Part shown: piece after piece, positions 7,332 through 17,867 of the stretch
How positions within the stretch are numbered: position 1 is the first letter of the stretch
How the letters are laid out: each line of letters starts with the position of its first letter
Source of the DNA: Photorhabdus australis DSM 17609
GTDB lineage: Bacteria; Pseudomonadota; Gammaproteobacteria; Enterobacterales; Enterobacteriaceae
Reading direction: 5' to 3'
Assembly (NCBI RefSeq): GCF_000711895.1
Contig: NZ_JONO01000048.1
Location: 1 to 36,597 of the forward strand
DNA length: 36,597 nt
Notes under the pieces: generated by a model
What the model saw: only the letters and a program-made list of their open reading frames with translations
What the model was told of the DNA's origin: nothing
The model's database searches: none
Translations under genes and position numbers: made by a program

Positions 7332-7928
7332 ATGAATAAGGCTGTACTGGATAAAAATAATATTGCTATCAGTACCGGAAGTATCGTTGTGTTTAATTAC
7401 GATGCGATTACGCTGGAATATCTAAACAGTACTGATGAACATCTTTCCGTTGGTATTGGTCTTCCCGCCAATTCCTGCACAGACGCGCCACCTGATACCC
7501 AAGAGGGTTATGTCGTCTGCCGTTCATCTGATTTAACCAACTGGTTGATTGTGCCAGATTATCGCGGAAAAATAGCTTACAACACACAAACTGGGAAACA
7601 GCAGGAAATTATTGAACTAGGTGAATTACCAGAAATACTGACATTTAAACAACCCGCCACCGATTTTGATAAATGGGATGGTGAAAAATGGGTAACGGAT
7701 ATTGAAGCTCAAAAGGACAGTCAGATTGAACAAGCAGAACTACAACGAGCCACTCTTCGCCAACACGCTAATGAGGCTATGACTTCATTGCAATATGCTG
7801 TTGAGACTGAGATGGCTTCAGACGCAGAGAAAGCATTATTGCTTGCCTGGAAAAAGTATGTGGTATTACTGAGTCGTGTTGATATTTCAATAGCTCCAAA
7901 TATTAATTGGCCACAAGTACCAGAATGA
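7332..7928 (+). CDS. Tail fibre assembly chaperone (P2 gpG / Tfa family)
   Basis: This 198-residue protein matches the caudoviral tail-fibre-assembly family. It has an N-terminal region (MNKAVLDKNNIAISTGSIVV, YVVCRSSDLTNWLIVPDYRG) and a C-terminal Tfa domain with FDKWDGEKWVTD near 115-126 and a final helical part ending NINWPQVPE. Such proteins fold or trimerise the variable end of the fibre and are often specific to it. It lies inside the B-C invertible segment with the current fibre end, so after inversion it would be turned away from the tail operon. A terminator-like hairpin follows at 7939-7969. Confidence 0.9.
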   Translation: MNKAVLDKNNIAISTGSIVVFNYDAITLEYLNSTDEHLSVGIGLPANSCTDAPPDTQEGYVVCRSSDLTNWLIVPDYRGKIAYNTQTGKQQEIIELGELPEILTFKQPATDFDKWDGEKWVTDIEAQKDSQIEQAELQRATLRQHANEAMTSLQYAVETEMASDAEKALLLAWKKYVVLLSRVDISIAPNINWPQVPE

Positions 7929-7938
7929 TAAAATTGTC

Positions 7939-7969
7939 AAGACCGGGTACTATCTTGCTCTCCGGTCTT
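7939..7969 (+). terminator. Terminator-like hairpin after the chaperone
   Basis: AAGACCGG (7939-7946) pairs with CCGGTCTT (7962-7969) around a 15-nt loop, and the run TTTTCTC continues at the 3' side. The long loop and broken T-run make it weaker than the other hairpins here. Confidence 0.55.
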
Positions 7970-8025
7970 TTCTCAATGGTAGAAATGGCTGATCAGCTGA
8001 AGTAAAGAATAAGGCTGTAGGGCCT

Positions 8026-8586
8026 TCATGAACTTCTATACCATCCCATCAATTTTACATATGAGTTAGTAATTGAAATCGCAGCGTTAGCCCCCGTGCT
8101 TCCTGTATTGCCCGAAATTGTATGGCTATGTGGCCCTATTGATACCGTATGGGCATGAGCGCCATCAGTGCTGGTATTGAACTTGTAGTTGTCAAAATCT
8201 GTCTTCGCTGACCCAATATTATTTTTAGAATCGTCATAATAGCCATAACGCCCATTTCCAGATTCACCCCATCCGCTATCATGTTTATGCTCTCCAGTGG
8301 TATTGGTGGTTCGAGTACCATAATCAAATATATCTGTCATTCCTGAAAATATATGATTATGTGCTGGCATTTGCGCCACTGTCAGAGTTATCAGATCGTT
8401 ACCACCCGTTGACAAAATATCAGCGCCATTAGCACTAGCCAATCGAACTGTTTTATTTTCATCAATATATTTCCATGTAGTACCTGGAAACAGTGTATTT
8501 GGGTTTTTATTTTGAGCAAACCAAACCGCAATTCCTACAGGATATAATGTGTTAATAATGGATTCCACCAAACCAAGATTTTTCAA
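8026..8586 (-). CDS. Alternative tail-fibre end, silent and in reverse orientation
   Basis: This open frame of about 186 codons begins in KNLGLVES, the crossover stretch, and has no start of its own: the first codon is TTG, an in-frame TGA lies two codons upstream, and no ribosome binding site is seen. The product has a tail-collar-like part (LYPVGIAVWFAQNKNPNTLF, PGTTWKYIDE) and four HxH motifs (HNH, HKH, HAH, HSH) in a Gly/Ser/Thr-rich tip, then ends VKLMGWYRSS. HxH motifs bind iron in the T4 gp37 tip. Inversion at B and C would fuse it in frame to H. No chaperone follows it, so it may fold alone or use another one. Confidence 0.88.
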   Translation of the reverse strand: MKNLGLVESIINTLYPVGIAVWFAQNKNPNTLFPGTTWKYIDENKTVRLASANGADILSTGGNDLITLTVAQMPAHNHIFSGMTDIFDYGTRTTNTTGEHKHDSGWGESGNGRYGYYDDSKNNIGSAKTDFDNYKFNTSTDGAHAHTVSIGPHSHTISGNTGSTGANAAISITNSYVKLMGWYRSS

Positions 8587-8588
8587 AA
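8563..8588 (+). other. DNA-invertase crossover site C
   Basis: The halves TTCCACCAAACC and GATTTTTCAAAA flank an AA core. It differs from site B at 4 of 26 positions and resembles the pix site (TTCTCCCAAACC as left half, from memory). It is opposite in orientation to site B, so the 2.2-kb B-C segment is invertible in principle. Confidence 0.82.
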
Positions 8589-8647
8589 CTCACTATGCTG
8601 TGAAATATCCGAAAGAATAGTCTCTTATTGGCACTCGGCAGGGTTAC

Positions 8648-8782
8648 ATGTGGGAAAAATTAGCTATATTCGGGTGTCAACAAATGACCAGAACGGTGAT
8701 TTACAATAAAACACATTAAAAAGCACAAATATCGAACTACTTTTGATGGAAAAATCTGTAGCAATAGCAGCCAACCAAACGT
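8648..8782 (+). pseudogene. Decayed 5' end of a second DNA invertase
   Basis: The sequence parallels the first 40-45 codons of the intact invertase at 169. An extra T after the ATG at 8648 shifts the frame. From a GTG at 8650 it reads VGKISYIRVSTNDQNGDLQ and stops at TAA (8707-8709), where the intact gene has Arg20. Weaker homology then continues in changing frames to about 8782 and stops. The region upstream (8563-8647) is also homologous to 81-168. It cannot make an active recombinase, so inversion at site C must depend on the gene at 169 or on another one. Confidence 0.85.
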
Positions 8783-8978
8783 TTAATTTTGTACCGTGCA
8801 ATCAATATCTCATGAAGTTTTACTTTACAAAAAATACAGCTTATCTACCTAAGTCATGTAATTTTCTTCCCAAATAAATCTCATGCTAACTATTTTCTAA
8901 ATAGTTAGACATACAATCCGAAAAAATGGCAAGAAACTCGCAGTTATAAGCTACGAGCTCCACATTAGCACTAAGATA
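8783..8978. other. Right junction of the phage block; AT-rich, with one hairpin
   Basis: No gene is visible between the invertase remnant and rpmJ2. CTAACTATT (8886-8894) and AATAGTTAG (8900-8908) form a perfect 9-bp inverted repeat with a 5-base loop. It lacks a T-tract on the minus strand, so it is a doubtful terminator for rpmJ2. It may mark the edge of the accessory block. Confidence 0.35.
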
Positions 8979-9119
8979 TCAACGTTTCTTTTTCTTCCCC
9001 TGAACTGCTTTAAAGCGTGGATTAGATTTACAAATAACATACAACCGGCCACGACGACTTATAATTTTGCAATCCGGATGGCGAGTTTTTGCTGTTTTAA
9101 GTGAACTTAATACCTGCAT
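8979..9119 (-). CDS. rpmJ2: Ribosomal protein L36 type B, zinc-independent (YkgO)
   Basis: The minus strand encodes 46 residues beginning [20 protein letters not shown] and ending in a basic KKKKR tail, almost the same as E. coli YkgO. It has Cys17 and Cys30 but not the full four-ligand zinc site of ordinary L36. It therefore replaces the zinc-binding form in 50S subunits when zinc is scarce. A GAGGGA ribosome binding site lies upstream of the ATG. It follows rpmE2 with a 17-bp gap, so the two are surely co-transcribed under the Zur-box-like element at 9408-9431. Confidence 0.93.
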   Translation of the reverse strand: MQVLSSLKTAKTRHPDCKIISRRGRLYVICKSNPRFKAVQGKKKKR

Positions 9120-9136
9120 TTTTACGATCCCTCAAT

Positions 9137-9391
9137 TTATTGATTGCCAATAAAACGCCCAAATTTTTTCTGGAATCGCGCTGTGCTACCCTCCTGAGAT
9201 AAAGTTTTCTGCTTACCTGTATAGAAAGGATGTGATTCCGATGATACATCAACAATCACATACGGATACTCTTCTCCATTCAAGGTAATTGTCCGCTCAG
9301 TACGAATAGTGGAACCAACTGTAAAGTAGGCATTAACACTGGTATCGTGAAATACGACTACTCGGTAGCTTGGGTGAATACTTGGTTTCAT
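9137..9391 (-). CDS. rpmE2: Ribosomal protein L31 type B, zinc-independent (YkgM)
   Basis: An 84-residue L31 of the type B form. It contains no cysteine at all, so it lacks the CxxC zinc site of type A L31. Characteristic stretches are [19 protein letters not shown] at the start, [11 protein letters not shown] near 52-62 and RFQKKFGRF near 72-80. Under zinc limitation it replaces RpmE on the ribosome and frees zinc. It is the first gene of a two-gene operon with rpmJ2, and its ATG lies 17 bp from the Zur-box-like palindrome. Confidence 0.95.
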   Translation of the reverse strand: MKPSIHPSYRVVVFHDTSVNAYFTVGSTIRTERTITLNGEEYPYVIVDVSSESHPFYTGKQKTLSQEGSTARFQKKFGRFIGNQ

Positions 9392-9407
9392 ATCTTCTGC
9401 CTAAATT

Positions 9408-9431
9408 GAAATGTTATATCATAACAATATC
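9408..9431. promoter_or_regulatory. Zur box upstream of rpmE2-rpmJ2
   Basis: GAAATGTTATAT followed by CATAACAATATC is close to the enterobacterial Zur consensus (GAAATGTTATA, one base, then TATAACATTTC, from memory). The left half is exact and the right half keeps the ATAACA core. Zur bound to zinc should repress the operon, with release on zinc starvation. Confidence 0.82.
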
Positions 9432-9478
9432 GTGATTCGTTTTGATCAGCAAGAAAATAGTGAAAAATTTCCTCAGAC

Positions 9479-9521
9479 CAAAAAAAGCCCCTGCACTTTT
9501 AATGTACAGAGGCTTTTTTTC
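9479..9521 (-). terminator. glmS terminator
   Basis: Read on the minus strand, AAAAAAGCCTCTGTAC pairs with GTGCAGGGGCTTTTTT around a short AT-rich loop and ends in a T-run. It closes the glmU-glmS unit. The opposite strand also has a T-run, so it may work both ways. Confidence 0.88.
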
Positions 9522-9542
9522 AATTTCTTACTTATAAAACGA

Positions 9543-11372
9543 CTATTCTACGGTCACTGATTTAGCCAAATTACGAGGCTGATCAACATCAGTTCCTTTA
9601 ATCAGCGCAACATGATAAGAGAGCAATTGCAACGGCACGGTATAAAATATTGGTGCAATCAATTCTTCAACATGCGGTAATGGGATGATCTTCATTCCTT
9701 CGCTGTCTGTAAAACCAGCATCTTGATCAGCAAATACATACAGTAACCCACCACGAGCACGCACTTCTTCGATATTGGATTTCAATTTTTCCAATAACTC
9801 ATTGTTTGGAGCCACAATGATAACAGGCATGTCTGCATCAATCAGTGCCAATGGGCCATGTTTCAGTTCACCTGCCGCATAAGCCTCGGCATGAATATAA
9901 GAAATCTCTTTTAATTTCAGAGCCCCTTCAACCGCAATCGGGTACTGATCACCGCGACCAAGAAATAATGCATGGTGTTTATCAGAAAAATCTTCCGCCA
10001 ACGCTTCGATAATTTTATCCTTCGACAGCATACTTTCGATGCGGCTTGGCAGTGCATGTAATGCATGAACAATTTCTTGTTCCTGCTCTGGATCAACACC
10101 TTTTAAACGTCCAAGATAAGCCACCAGCATCAGCAATACAGTCAGTTGGGTCGTGAACGCTTTAGTTGAAGCAACCCCAATTTCCGCACCAGCTTTAGTC
10201 ATCAGAGCAAAATCAGATTCACGTACTAAAGAAGAACCCTCTACGTTACAGACTGTCAACGATGTGAGATATCCAAGTTCTTTAGATAAACGTAAGGCTG
10301 CCAATGTATCTGCGGTTTCACCTGATTGAGACAATGTAATGAGTAAGCTTCCCGGACGGTGCGCTGATTTGCGGTAACGAAATTCAGAGGCAATTTCTAC
10401 ATCACAAGGAATACCCGCCAATGCTTCAAACCAATAACGGGAAACCATACCTGCGTTATAGGATGTACCACAGGCAACAATCTGAATATGTTCTACTTTG
10501 GATAATAATTCAGCTGCATTAGGGCCAAGTTCAGATAGATCTACTCGTCCATGATCTAAGCGCTTTTCCAAAGTACTTTTAATTGCCATTGGTTGTTCAT
10601 AGATCTCTTTTTGCATATAGTGACGATAAATACCTTTGTCACCAGCATCATACTGAATGTTAGATTCAATCTGTTCCCGTTCAATTGGCTCGCCGTGAAT
10701 ATTAAAAATACGCACGGTACGACGAGTTACTTCAGCAATATCACCTTCTTCAAGGAAGATAAAACGACGGGTAACAGGTAACAGCGCCAATTGATCAGAC
10801 GCAAGGAAGTTTTCCCCTACCCCCAAACCAATAACCAAAGGACTGCCCGATCTTGCAGCGATTACTGCTCCGGGATCACGGCTATCCATGATAACTGCGC
10901 CATAAGCACCACGAAGTTGGGGAATAACACGCCGGACAGCCTCCAGCAAGGTACCACTCTGTTTTTGCTCCCAATGAACAAGGTGAGCAATAACTTCTGT
11001 GTCAGTATCCGATACAAATGAATAACCACGCTCAATTAATTGAATCCGCAATTCTTCATAGTTTTCAATAATGCCGTTGTGAACAACAGCAATATAATCG
11101 GAAATATGCGGATGAGCATTCTTCTCGTTCGGTTCACCATGTGTAGCCCAACGGGTATGAGCAATACCTGTCCCTCCAAGGACTGGCTGTTTATCAACCT
11201 CATCAGCTAGCATTTGTACCTTACCTACTTCACGTAGGCGGAGCATATTCTTTTCGTTATCAATAATCGCCAACCCAGCGGAATCATAACCACGGTATTC
11301 CAAACGGCGAAGTCCTTCAATCAGGATTTCTGCAATATCTCGTTGTGCTACTGCACCAACAATTCCACACAT
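9543..11372 (-). CDS. glmS: Glutamine-fructose-6-phosphate aminotransferase (GlmS)
   Basis: GlmS makes glucosamine-6-phosphate from fructose-6-phosphate and glutamine, the first step to UDP-GlcNAc for peptidoglycan and LPS. At 609 aa it has the standard length. Cys2, which becomes the N-terminal nucleophile after Met removal, starts the glutaminase domain (MCGIVGAV), with [10 protein letters not shown] at 72-81. Two SIS sugar-isomerase domains follow, including CGTSYNAG and [10 protein letters not shown], and the C-terminus [13 protein letters not shown] is family-typical. It lies 109 bp downstream of glmU. In E. coli the pair is processed between the genes and glmS is activated by the sRNA GlmZ. 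A short leader hairpin here (11392-11409) fits that scheme. Confidence 0.98.
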   Translation of the reverse strand: MCGIVGAVAQRDIAEILIEGLRRLEYRGYDSAGLAIIDNEKNMLRLREVGKVQMLADEVDKQPVLGGTGIAHTRWATHGEPNEKNAHPHISDYIAVVHNGIIENYEELRIQLIERGYSFVSDTDTEVIAHLVHWEQKQSGTLLEAVRRVIPQLRGAYGAVIMDSRDPGAVIAARSGSPLVIGLGVGENFLASDQLALLPVTRRFIFLEEGDIAEVTRRTVRIFNIHGEPIEREQIESNIQYDAGDKGIYRHYMQKEIYEQPMAIKSTLEKRLDHGRVDLSELGPNAAELLSKVEHIQIVACGTSYNAGMVSRYWFEALAGIPCDVEIASEFRYRKSAHRPGSLLITLSQSGETADTLAALRLSKELGYLTSLTVCNVEGSSLVRESDFALMTKAGAEIGVASTKAFTTQLTVLLMLVAYLGRLKGVDPEQEQEIVHALHALPSRIESMLSKDKIIEALAEDFSDKHHALFLGRGDQYPIAVEGALKLKEISYIHAEAYAAGELKHGPLALIDADMPVIIVAPNNELLEKLKSNIEEVRARGGLLYVFADQDAGFTDSEGMKIIPLPHVEELIAPIFYTVPLQLLSYHVALIKGTDVDQPRNLAKSVTVE

Positions 11373-11391
11373 CAGTTTTATTCCTAAAAAC

Positions 11392-11409
11392 AGGGCCGAT
11401 GAAAGCCCT
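11392..11409 (-). other. Small hairpin in the glmS leader
   Basis: AGGGC and GCCCT form a 5-bp stem with an 8-base loop, 20 bases upstream of the glmS ATG and just before the AGGAAT ribosome binding site. In E. coli a leader structure in glmS is opened by GlmZ. That this hairpin does the same job is inference. Confidence 0.4.
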
Positions 11410-11481
11410 TTATAATGTCACGAACCTGATTGTTTTCCAGCTTTAGCCGGTCCCCGAGCCTGTAGAGTGGGGATTATTATT

Positions 11482-12852
11482 TTATTTTTTCTTAACAGGG
11501 CGTTTCCAACCCTGAATATGTGTTTGCTTAGTTCTGCTTACTACCAGTTCATCTTCAGCAACATTTTTTGTCACTGTTGTCCCTGCACCAATTGTAGCGC
11601 CGTTAGCAATTGTCACTGGAGCAACAAGTTGGGTATCAGAACCAACAAAAACGCCATCACCAATAATAGTTTTGAATTTATTAACGCCATCGTAATTACA
11701 GGTAATAGTACCTGCACCAATGTTTACATTACTACCAATATCAGCATCACCAAGATAAGTCAGATGTCCCGCCTTAGAACCTTTACCCAGATAAGATTTC
11801 TTCATTTCAACGAAATTCCCTACATGGGCTTTTTCAGCAAGTTTAGAGCCGGGACGCAAACGGGCAAACGGTCCAACAGTACAACCAACCCCCATTTCAG
11901 AATCTGCAATGACTGTATATGGACTAAGAATAGAATCATCACCGATAATGCAGTTCTTCAACACGCAACCTGTGCCAATCTGCACATTATTTCCGAGAAT
12001 TACACTGCCTTCGATAATGACATTAGTATCGATAACCACATCACGGCCATGAGTCAACGTGCCACGTAAATCAAAACGGGTAGGGTCTAGCAGCATAACA
12101 CCGGCCAACAATAATTTTTCTGCCTGCTCAGATTGATAAATACGTTCAAGAGCGGAAAGTTGTAGGCGATTATTCACACCTTCCATTTCACTCAAACGTC
12201 TTGGATGTACTGCTTCAATTTTGCAGCCTTCTTTATGAGCCAAAGCAATCACATCAGTAATGTAATATTCACCCTGAGCATTATTATTATCCAATTGGGA
12301 TAACCAACGTTTTAAATCACCACCATTAGTAACCAAAATACCTGTGTTAATTTCATTGATTTTACGCTGCTCTTCAGTTGCGTCTTTTTGCTCAATGATT
12401 CCAGTCACGTCCCCATTTTCACGAATAATACGACCATAACCTGTTGGATTATCCAGAATTGCTGTCAGTAAACCAATACCACCTTCAGGTTTAGCAGCCA
12501 ACAGACGCTCAAGGGTATCTGTACCAATAAGAGGTACATCGCCATACAACATCAGAATATCTTCATCATCAGTAAAATGTGGCGCTGCCCGCAGCATTGC
12601 GTGACCAGTTCCTAACTGTTCCTCTTGTAATACCCAATTCAATTTTTGCTCAGAAAGGGTCTGCTTCATCAGATCACCACCATGCCCATAAACCAAATGA
12701 ACATTTTTAGCACCCAATGCCATTGCAGTATCAATCACATGCTGGACCATAGGCTTACCTGCCAGCAAATGTAGAACTTTAGGGAGATCAGAATACATAC
12801 GGGTTCCTTTACCCGCAGCAAGGATAACAACACTTTTTGCACTGTTAGACAT
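11482..12852 (-). CDS. glmU: Bifunctional GlcNAc-1-P uridyltransferase / GlcN-1-P acetyltransferase (GlmU)
   Basis: GlmU carries out the last two steps to UDP-GlcNAc. The N-terminal uridyltransferase domain has the nucleotide-binding [18 protein letters not shown] near 11-28 and the metal site LMLYGDVPL near 100-108. After a linker helix, a left-handed beta-helix built from hexapeptide repeats forms the acetyltransferase (for example [20 protein letters not shown]). The active-site stretch [20 protein letters not shown] is intact. Length is 456 aa, as in E. coli. It lies behind the atp terminator, with 130 bp to atpC. Confidence 0.98.
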   Translation of the reverse strand: MSNSAKSVVILAAGKGTRMYSDLPKVLHLLAGKPMVQHVIDTAMALGAKNVHLVYGHGGDLMKQTLSEQKLNWVLQEEQLGTGHAMLRAAPHFTDDEDILMLYGDVPLIGTDTLERLLAAKPEGGIGLLTAILDNPTGYGRIIRENGDVTGIIEQKDATEEQRKINEINTGILVTNGGDLKRWLSQLDNNNAQGEYYITDVIALAHKEGCKIEAVHPRRLSEMEGVNNRLQLSALERIYQSEQAEKLLLAGVMLLDPTRFDLRGTLTHGRDVVIDTNVIIEGSVILGNNVQIGTGCVLKNCIIGDDSILSPYTVIADSEMGVGCTVGPFARLRPGSKLAEKAHVGNFVEMKKSYLGKGSKAGHLTYLGDADIGSNVNIGAGTITCNYDGVNKFKTIIGDGVFVGSDTQLVAPVTIANGATIGAGTTVTKNVAEDELVVSRTKQTHIQGWKRPVKKK

Positions 12853-12934
12853 AAGAAACCTGATAACTCCAATTTAAGATAAAAAAAGTAAACCTGTTTG
12901 CAAGATAAATTACTACATATTTCGCAATACAAAA

Positions 12935-12963
12935 AAGCCAGTTAGCTTACACCAACTGGCTTC
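12935..12963 (-). terminator. atp operon terminator
   Basis: On the minus strand AAGCCAGTT pairs with AACTGGCTT, and a run of T follows. It sits 20 bp after the atpC stop and separates the atp operon from glmU. Confidence 0.88.
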
Positions 12964-12982
12964 TTTTCTTTAACCGCCTGTA

Positions 12983-13405
12983 TTACATTGCCTTTTTTGT
13001 CAACTCGATTACACGAAGTTTTGCAATCGCTTTAGACAATTCAGCTGATGCCTGAGCATAGTCAACATCACCGTGAGAATTTCGGATGTGTTCTTCAGCT
13101 TTACGCTTAGATTCCAACGCCTTAGCTTCATCCAAATCTTTACCACGGATCGCAGTATCAGCGAGTACGATAACGCCGTTCGGTTGTACCTCAAGGATAC
13201 CACCAGAAAGGTAAATTACCTCTTCTTCACCGAACTGCTTAACAATACGTACCATGCCAGGTTTTATGGCAGTAAGTAGTGGTGCGTGTCCTGGGTAAAT
13301 CCCCAGCTCACCTTCACTACCTGTCACCTGAATTTTCTGTACTAAGCCATCAAACATCCGGCTTTCAGCACTGACAACATTCAGATGGTAAGTCATTGCA
13401 GCCAT
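12983..13405 (-). CDS. atpC: ATP synthase F1 epsilon subunit
   Basis: The epsilon subunit of the central stalk couples and inhibits F1. At 140 aa it is near the E. coli length (139). The N-terminal beta-barrel is clear ([40 protein letters not shown]), followed by the C-terminal helical hairpin ([30 protein letters not shown]), which can block rotation when extended. A GGAGG ribosome binding site precedes the ATG. It is the last gene of the atp operon, 21 bp after atpD. Confidence 0.98.
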   Translation of the reverse strand: MAAMTYHLNVVSAESRMFDGLVQKIQVTGSEGELGIYPGHAPLLTAIKPGMVRIVKQFGEEEVIYLSGGILEVQPNGVIVLADTAIRGKDLDEAKALESKRKAEEHIRNSHGDVDYAQASAELSKAIAKLRVIELTKKAM

Positions 13406-13426
13406 GTCAACCTCCGGTCAGCCGTA

Positions 13427-14836
<1,410 letters not shown>

Positions 14837-14843
14837 CTAGCTG

Positions 14844-15707
14844 TTAAACCGCTGAAGCTCCCGAGACAATCTCGGTCAATTCCTGAGTTATGCTAGCCTG
14901 ACGAGCTTTGTTATAAACCAACTGCAGCTCTTTGATCAGGCTGCCACCATTATCAGTCGCGGCTTTCATCGCCACCATTCTTGCGGCCTGTTCACTAGCC
15001 AAGTTTTCAACGACGCCCTGATAAACCTGCGATTCTACATAACGACGCAGCAGTATATCCAGCAACGCCTTAGGATCAGGTTCATATAAATAGTCCCAGG
15101 ATTTTTTCTTCAGCGTCTCATCATCCCCAGCAGGCAGAGGCAATAACTGAGTAATAGTCGGTTCCTGAGACATTGTATTGATGAACTTGTTTGTCACCAC
15201 ATACAATTTATCCAGACGTCCTTCATCGTATGCTCGCAACATGATATTAACTGGCCCGATCAATTCGGACAGTGAAGGGTTATCTCCCATGCCTGTAACC
15301 TGAGCAACGATATTGCCCCCAACAGATGCAAAGAAAGAAGCTGCCTTAGAGCCGATAAGCGCCAGATCACACTGAACACCTTTATCAGACCAACCTTTCA
15401 TGTCTAACATCAGCTTTTTGAACAAATTAGTATTCAAACCACCGCACAAGCCACGATCGGTAGAAACAACCAGATACCCAACACGCTTAGTTTCACGCTC
15501 TTCAAGGTATGGATGTTTATATTCCAGATTACCTAACGCAAGGTGACCAATCACACTGCGTATGGTTTCTGCATAAGGACGGCTGGCCGCCATGCGATCC
15601 TGCGTTTTACGCATTTTGGACGCAGCAACCATCTCCATCGCTTTAGTAATTTTTTGCGTGTTTTGCACGCTGGCGATCTTGGTACGTATTTCTTTTGCGC
15701 CGGCCAT
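14844..15707 (-). CDS. atpG: ATP synthase F1 gamma subunit
   Basis: The rotor shaft inside the alpha3beta3 ring, 287 aa as in E. coli. The N-terminal helix ([20 protein letters not shown], then [13 protein letters not shown]) and C-terminal helix ([40 protein letters not shown]) form the coiled coil. The Rossmann-like middle part begins with [14 protein letters not shown]. It lies between atpA (58 bp) and atpD (34 bp) in the operon. Confidence 0.98.
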   Translation of the reverse strand: MAGAKEIRTKIASVQNTQKITKAMEMVAASKMRKTQDRMAASRPYAETIRSVIGHLALGNLEYKHPYLEERETKRVGYLVVSTDRGLCGGLNTNLFKKLMLDMKGWSDKGVQCDLALIGSKAASFFASVGGNIVAQVTGMGDNPSLSELIGPVNIMLRAYDEGRLDKLYVVTNKFINTMSQEPTITQLLPLPAGDDETLKKKSWDYLYEPDPKALLDILLRRYVESQVYQGVVENLASEQAARMVAMKAATDNGGSLIKELQLVYNKARQASITQELTEIVSGASAV

Positions 15708-15765
15708 TCCTGATTCTCCTCATTAACCAGACGGCCCATGTTTAATTAAACCGGGCCGAATAGTG

Positions 15766-17307
15766 TTACCAGGACTGAGTTGCTTTGAAGGAATCGAGCA
15801 GAGCTTTCAGCTTCGTCTCGATCTCTTCATTGTAACCACCAGACTGGTCAATCTCTTTCAGAAGATCAGCATGTTCACGGCTGGCATACGCAAGCAGCGC
15901 AGACTCGAAATCAATAATCTTAGCGATTTCGATATCTTCCAGATAACCACGTTCCGCAGAAAACAGAGATAATGACTGTTGTGCAACAGACATCGGAGCA
16001 TACTGTTTCTGTTTCAGCAATTCAGTTACTTTCTGACCATGATCCAACTGCTTGCGAGTCGCGTCATCAAGGTCTGAAGCAAACTGAGAAAATGCTGCCA
16101 GTTCGCGATACTGAGCCAAAGCAGTACGAATACCACCAGACAATTTCTTCACGATCTTAGTCTGAGCAGCACCACCTACACGGGATACAGAGATCCCAGG
16201 GTTAACTGCCGGACGAATACCTGCGTTGAACAGGCTGGATTCTAAGAAGATCTGACCATCAGTAATTGAAATAACGTTTGTTGGTACGAATGCTGACACG
16301 TCACCTGCCTGAGTCTCAATGATAGGCAGAGCTGTCAGAGAACCTGTTTTACCTTTCACTTCGCCATTAGTGAATTTTTCTACATATTCAGCGTTAACAC
16401 GCGCAGCACGTTCCAGCAAACGGGAGTGCAAATAGAAAACGTCACCAGGGAATGCTTCACGTCCTGGTGGACGACGGAGCAGCAGAGAAATTTGACGATA
16501 AGCAACAGCTTGCTTAGATAAATCATCGTAAACAATCAGCGCATCTTCACCGCGATCGCGGAAAAATTCGCCCATTGCGCAACCAGAATATGGTGCCAGA
16601 TATTGCAATGCGGCAGATTCTGAAGCAGTCGCAACTACCACAATAGTATTGGCAAGAGCACCATGCTCTTCTAATTTACGGACTACGTTCGCAATAGTAG
16701 AAGCTTTCTGACCAACAGCGACATAAACACATTTAACGCCTGAATCGCGCTGGTTAATGATTGCGTCAATAGCTAGTGCGGTTTTACCTGTCTGACGGTC
16801 ACCGATAATCAGTTCACGTTGACCACGACCAATTGGGATCATGGCATCAACAGATTTATAACCAGTCTGTACCGGCTGATCAACAGATTGACGGTCGATA
16901 ACGCCCGGAGCAATCATTTCAACAGCAGAGAAACCATCATGCTCAACAGGACCTTTACCATCGATTGGTTCGCCCAGAGTGTTTACTACACGACCAAGCA
17001 GACCACGACCAACAGGTACTTCAAGAATACGGCCAGTACATTTAACTTTCATGCCTTCTGCTAAGTCAGCATACGGGCCCATCACAACCGCACCCACGGA
17101 GTCGCGCTCCAGGTTCAATGCGATTGCATAACGATTGCCAGGCAGTGCGATCATTTCACCCTGCATAACTTCGGCTAAACCGTGAATACGAATGATTCCG
17201 TCGTTAACGGATACAATCGTACCTTCATTGTGAGCTTCACTCACTACATTGAACTGAGCAATGCGCTGCTTGATCAGTTCGCTGATTTCGGTGGAATTCA
17301 GTTGCAT
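15766..17307 (-). CDS. atpA: ATP synthase F1 alpha subunit
   Basis: The non-catalytic nucleotide-binding subunit, 513 aa as in E. coli. The P-loop GDRQTGKT is at 169-176 (Lys175). The arginine finger that reaches the catalytic site lies in the [12 protein letters not shown] segment near 371-382. The N-terminal [16 protein letters not shown] is the part that contacts delta. The 14-bp gap to atpH suggests coupled translation. Confidence 0.99.
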   Translation of the reverse strand: MQLNSTEISELIKQRIAQFNVVSEAHNEGTIVSVNDGIIRIHGLAEVMQGEMIALPGNRYAIALNLERDSVGAVVMGPYADLAEGMKVKCTGRILEVPVGRGLLGRVVNTLGEPIDGKGPVEHDGFSAVEMIAPGVIDRQSVDQPVQTGYKSVDAMIPIGRGQRELIIGDRQTGKTALAIDAIINQRDSGVKCVYVAVGQKASTIANVVRKLEEHGALANTIVVVATASESAALQYLAPYSGCAMGEFFRDRGEDALIVYDDLSKQAVAYRQISLLLRRPPGREAFPGDVFYLHSRLLERAARVNAEYVEKFTNGEVKGKTGSLTALPIIETQAGDVSAFVPTNVISITDGQIFLESSLFNAGIRPAVNPGISVSRVGGAAQTKIVKKLSGGIRTALAQYRELAAFSQFASDLDDATRKQLDHGQKVTELLKQKQYAPMSVAQQSLSLFSAERGYLEDIEIAKIIDFESALLAYASREHADLLKEIDQSGGYNEEIETKLKALLDSFKATQSW

Positions 17308-17321
17308 ATGCTCCAGTCCCC

Positions 17322-17855
17322 TTAAGACTGCAAGACGTCTGTTAAGCGATCTAAACGGCCACGAATACTGCCATCAATCACCAAATCACCGGCGCGGACT
17401 ACCACACCAGCAATAACAGACTTATCAATTTTGCAATTCAGCTTAACTTTGCGTGACAGACGTTTTTCCATCGCCGCAGAAATTTTAGCCAGCTGTTGCT
17501 CACTCAGTTCGGTAGCAGAAATTACTTCAACATCAACTGTTGATTCAAGTGACGCACGCAATTGAATAAATTGCTGCAAAACTTCCGGTAATGCTAATAA
17601 GCGACCGTTTTCTGCCATTATACGAATAAAGTTCTGAGCATGTTCATCGACCTGTTCACCGCAAATTGCGATGAAAGTATTGGCTAACGTTTCCGATGCC
17701 AATGAACCGGAAAGCAGTTCACCAACTTGCTCATTACGAGTCACTTCAGCTGTGAACGCCAGCATATTCTGCCATTGTTCAAGCGATTGTTTTTCCACAG
17801 CAAAGTCAAAAGCTGCTTTGGCGTAGGGGCGAGCTACAGTAGCGAATTCAGACAT
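17322..17855 (-). CDS. atpH: ATP synthase F1 delta subunit
   Basis: This subunit sits on top of F1 and joins it to the b-subunit stator. It is 177 aa, as in E. coli. The N-terminal helical bundle opens with [18 protein letters not shown], and the C-terminal part has the family motif [20 protein letters not shown] near 143-162, then [11 protein letters not shown]. It begins 12 bp after the atpF stop. Confidence 0.98.
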   Translation of the reverse strand: MSEFATVARPYAKAAFDFAVEKQSLEQWQNMLAFTAEVTRNEQVGELLSGSLASETLANTFIAICGEQVDEHAQNFIRIMAENGRLLALPEVLQQFIQLRASLESTVDVEVISATELSEQQLAKISAAMEKRLSRKVKLNCKIDKSVIAGVVVRAGDLVIDGSIRGRLDRLTDVLQS

Positions 17856-17867
17856 GCCCCTCCCTCC

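Noticed and set aside
1-9000. tRNA gene or att duplication bordering the phage block
   Set aside because: I saw no tRNA-like cloverleaf or matching direct repeats at the right junction, and the left junction is outside the window.
11467-12069. A 200-codon open frame on the plus strand antisense to glmU
   Set aside because: It mirrors the codons of the well-conserved glmU beta-helix, has low-complexity Thr/Asn-rich sequence and resembles no protein family.
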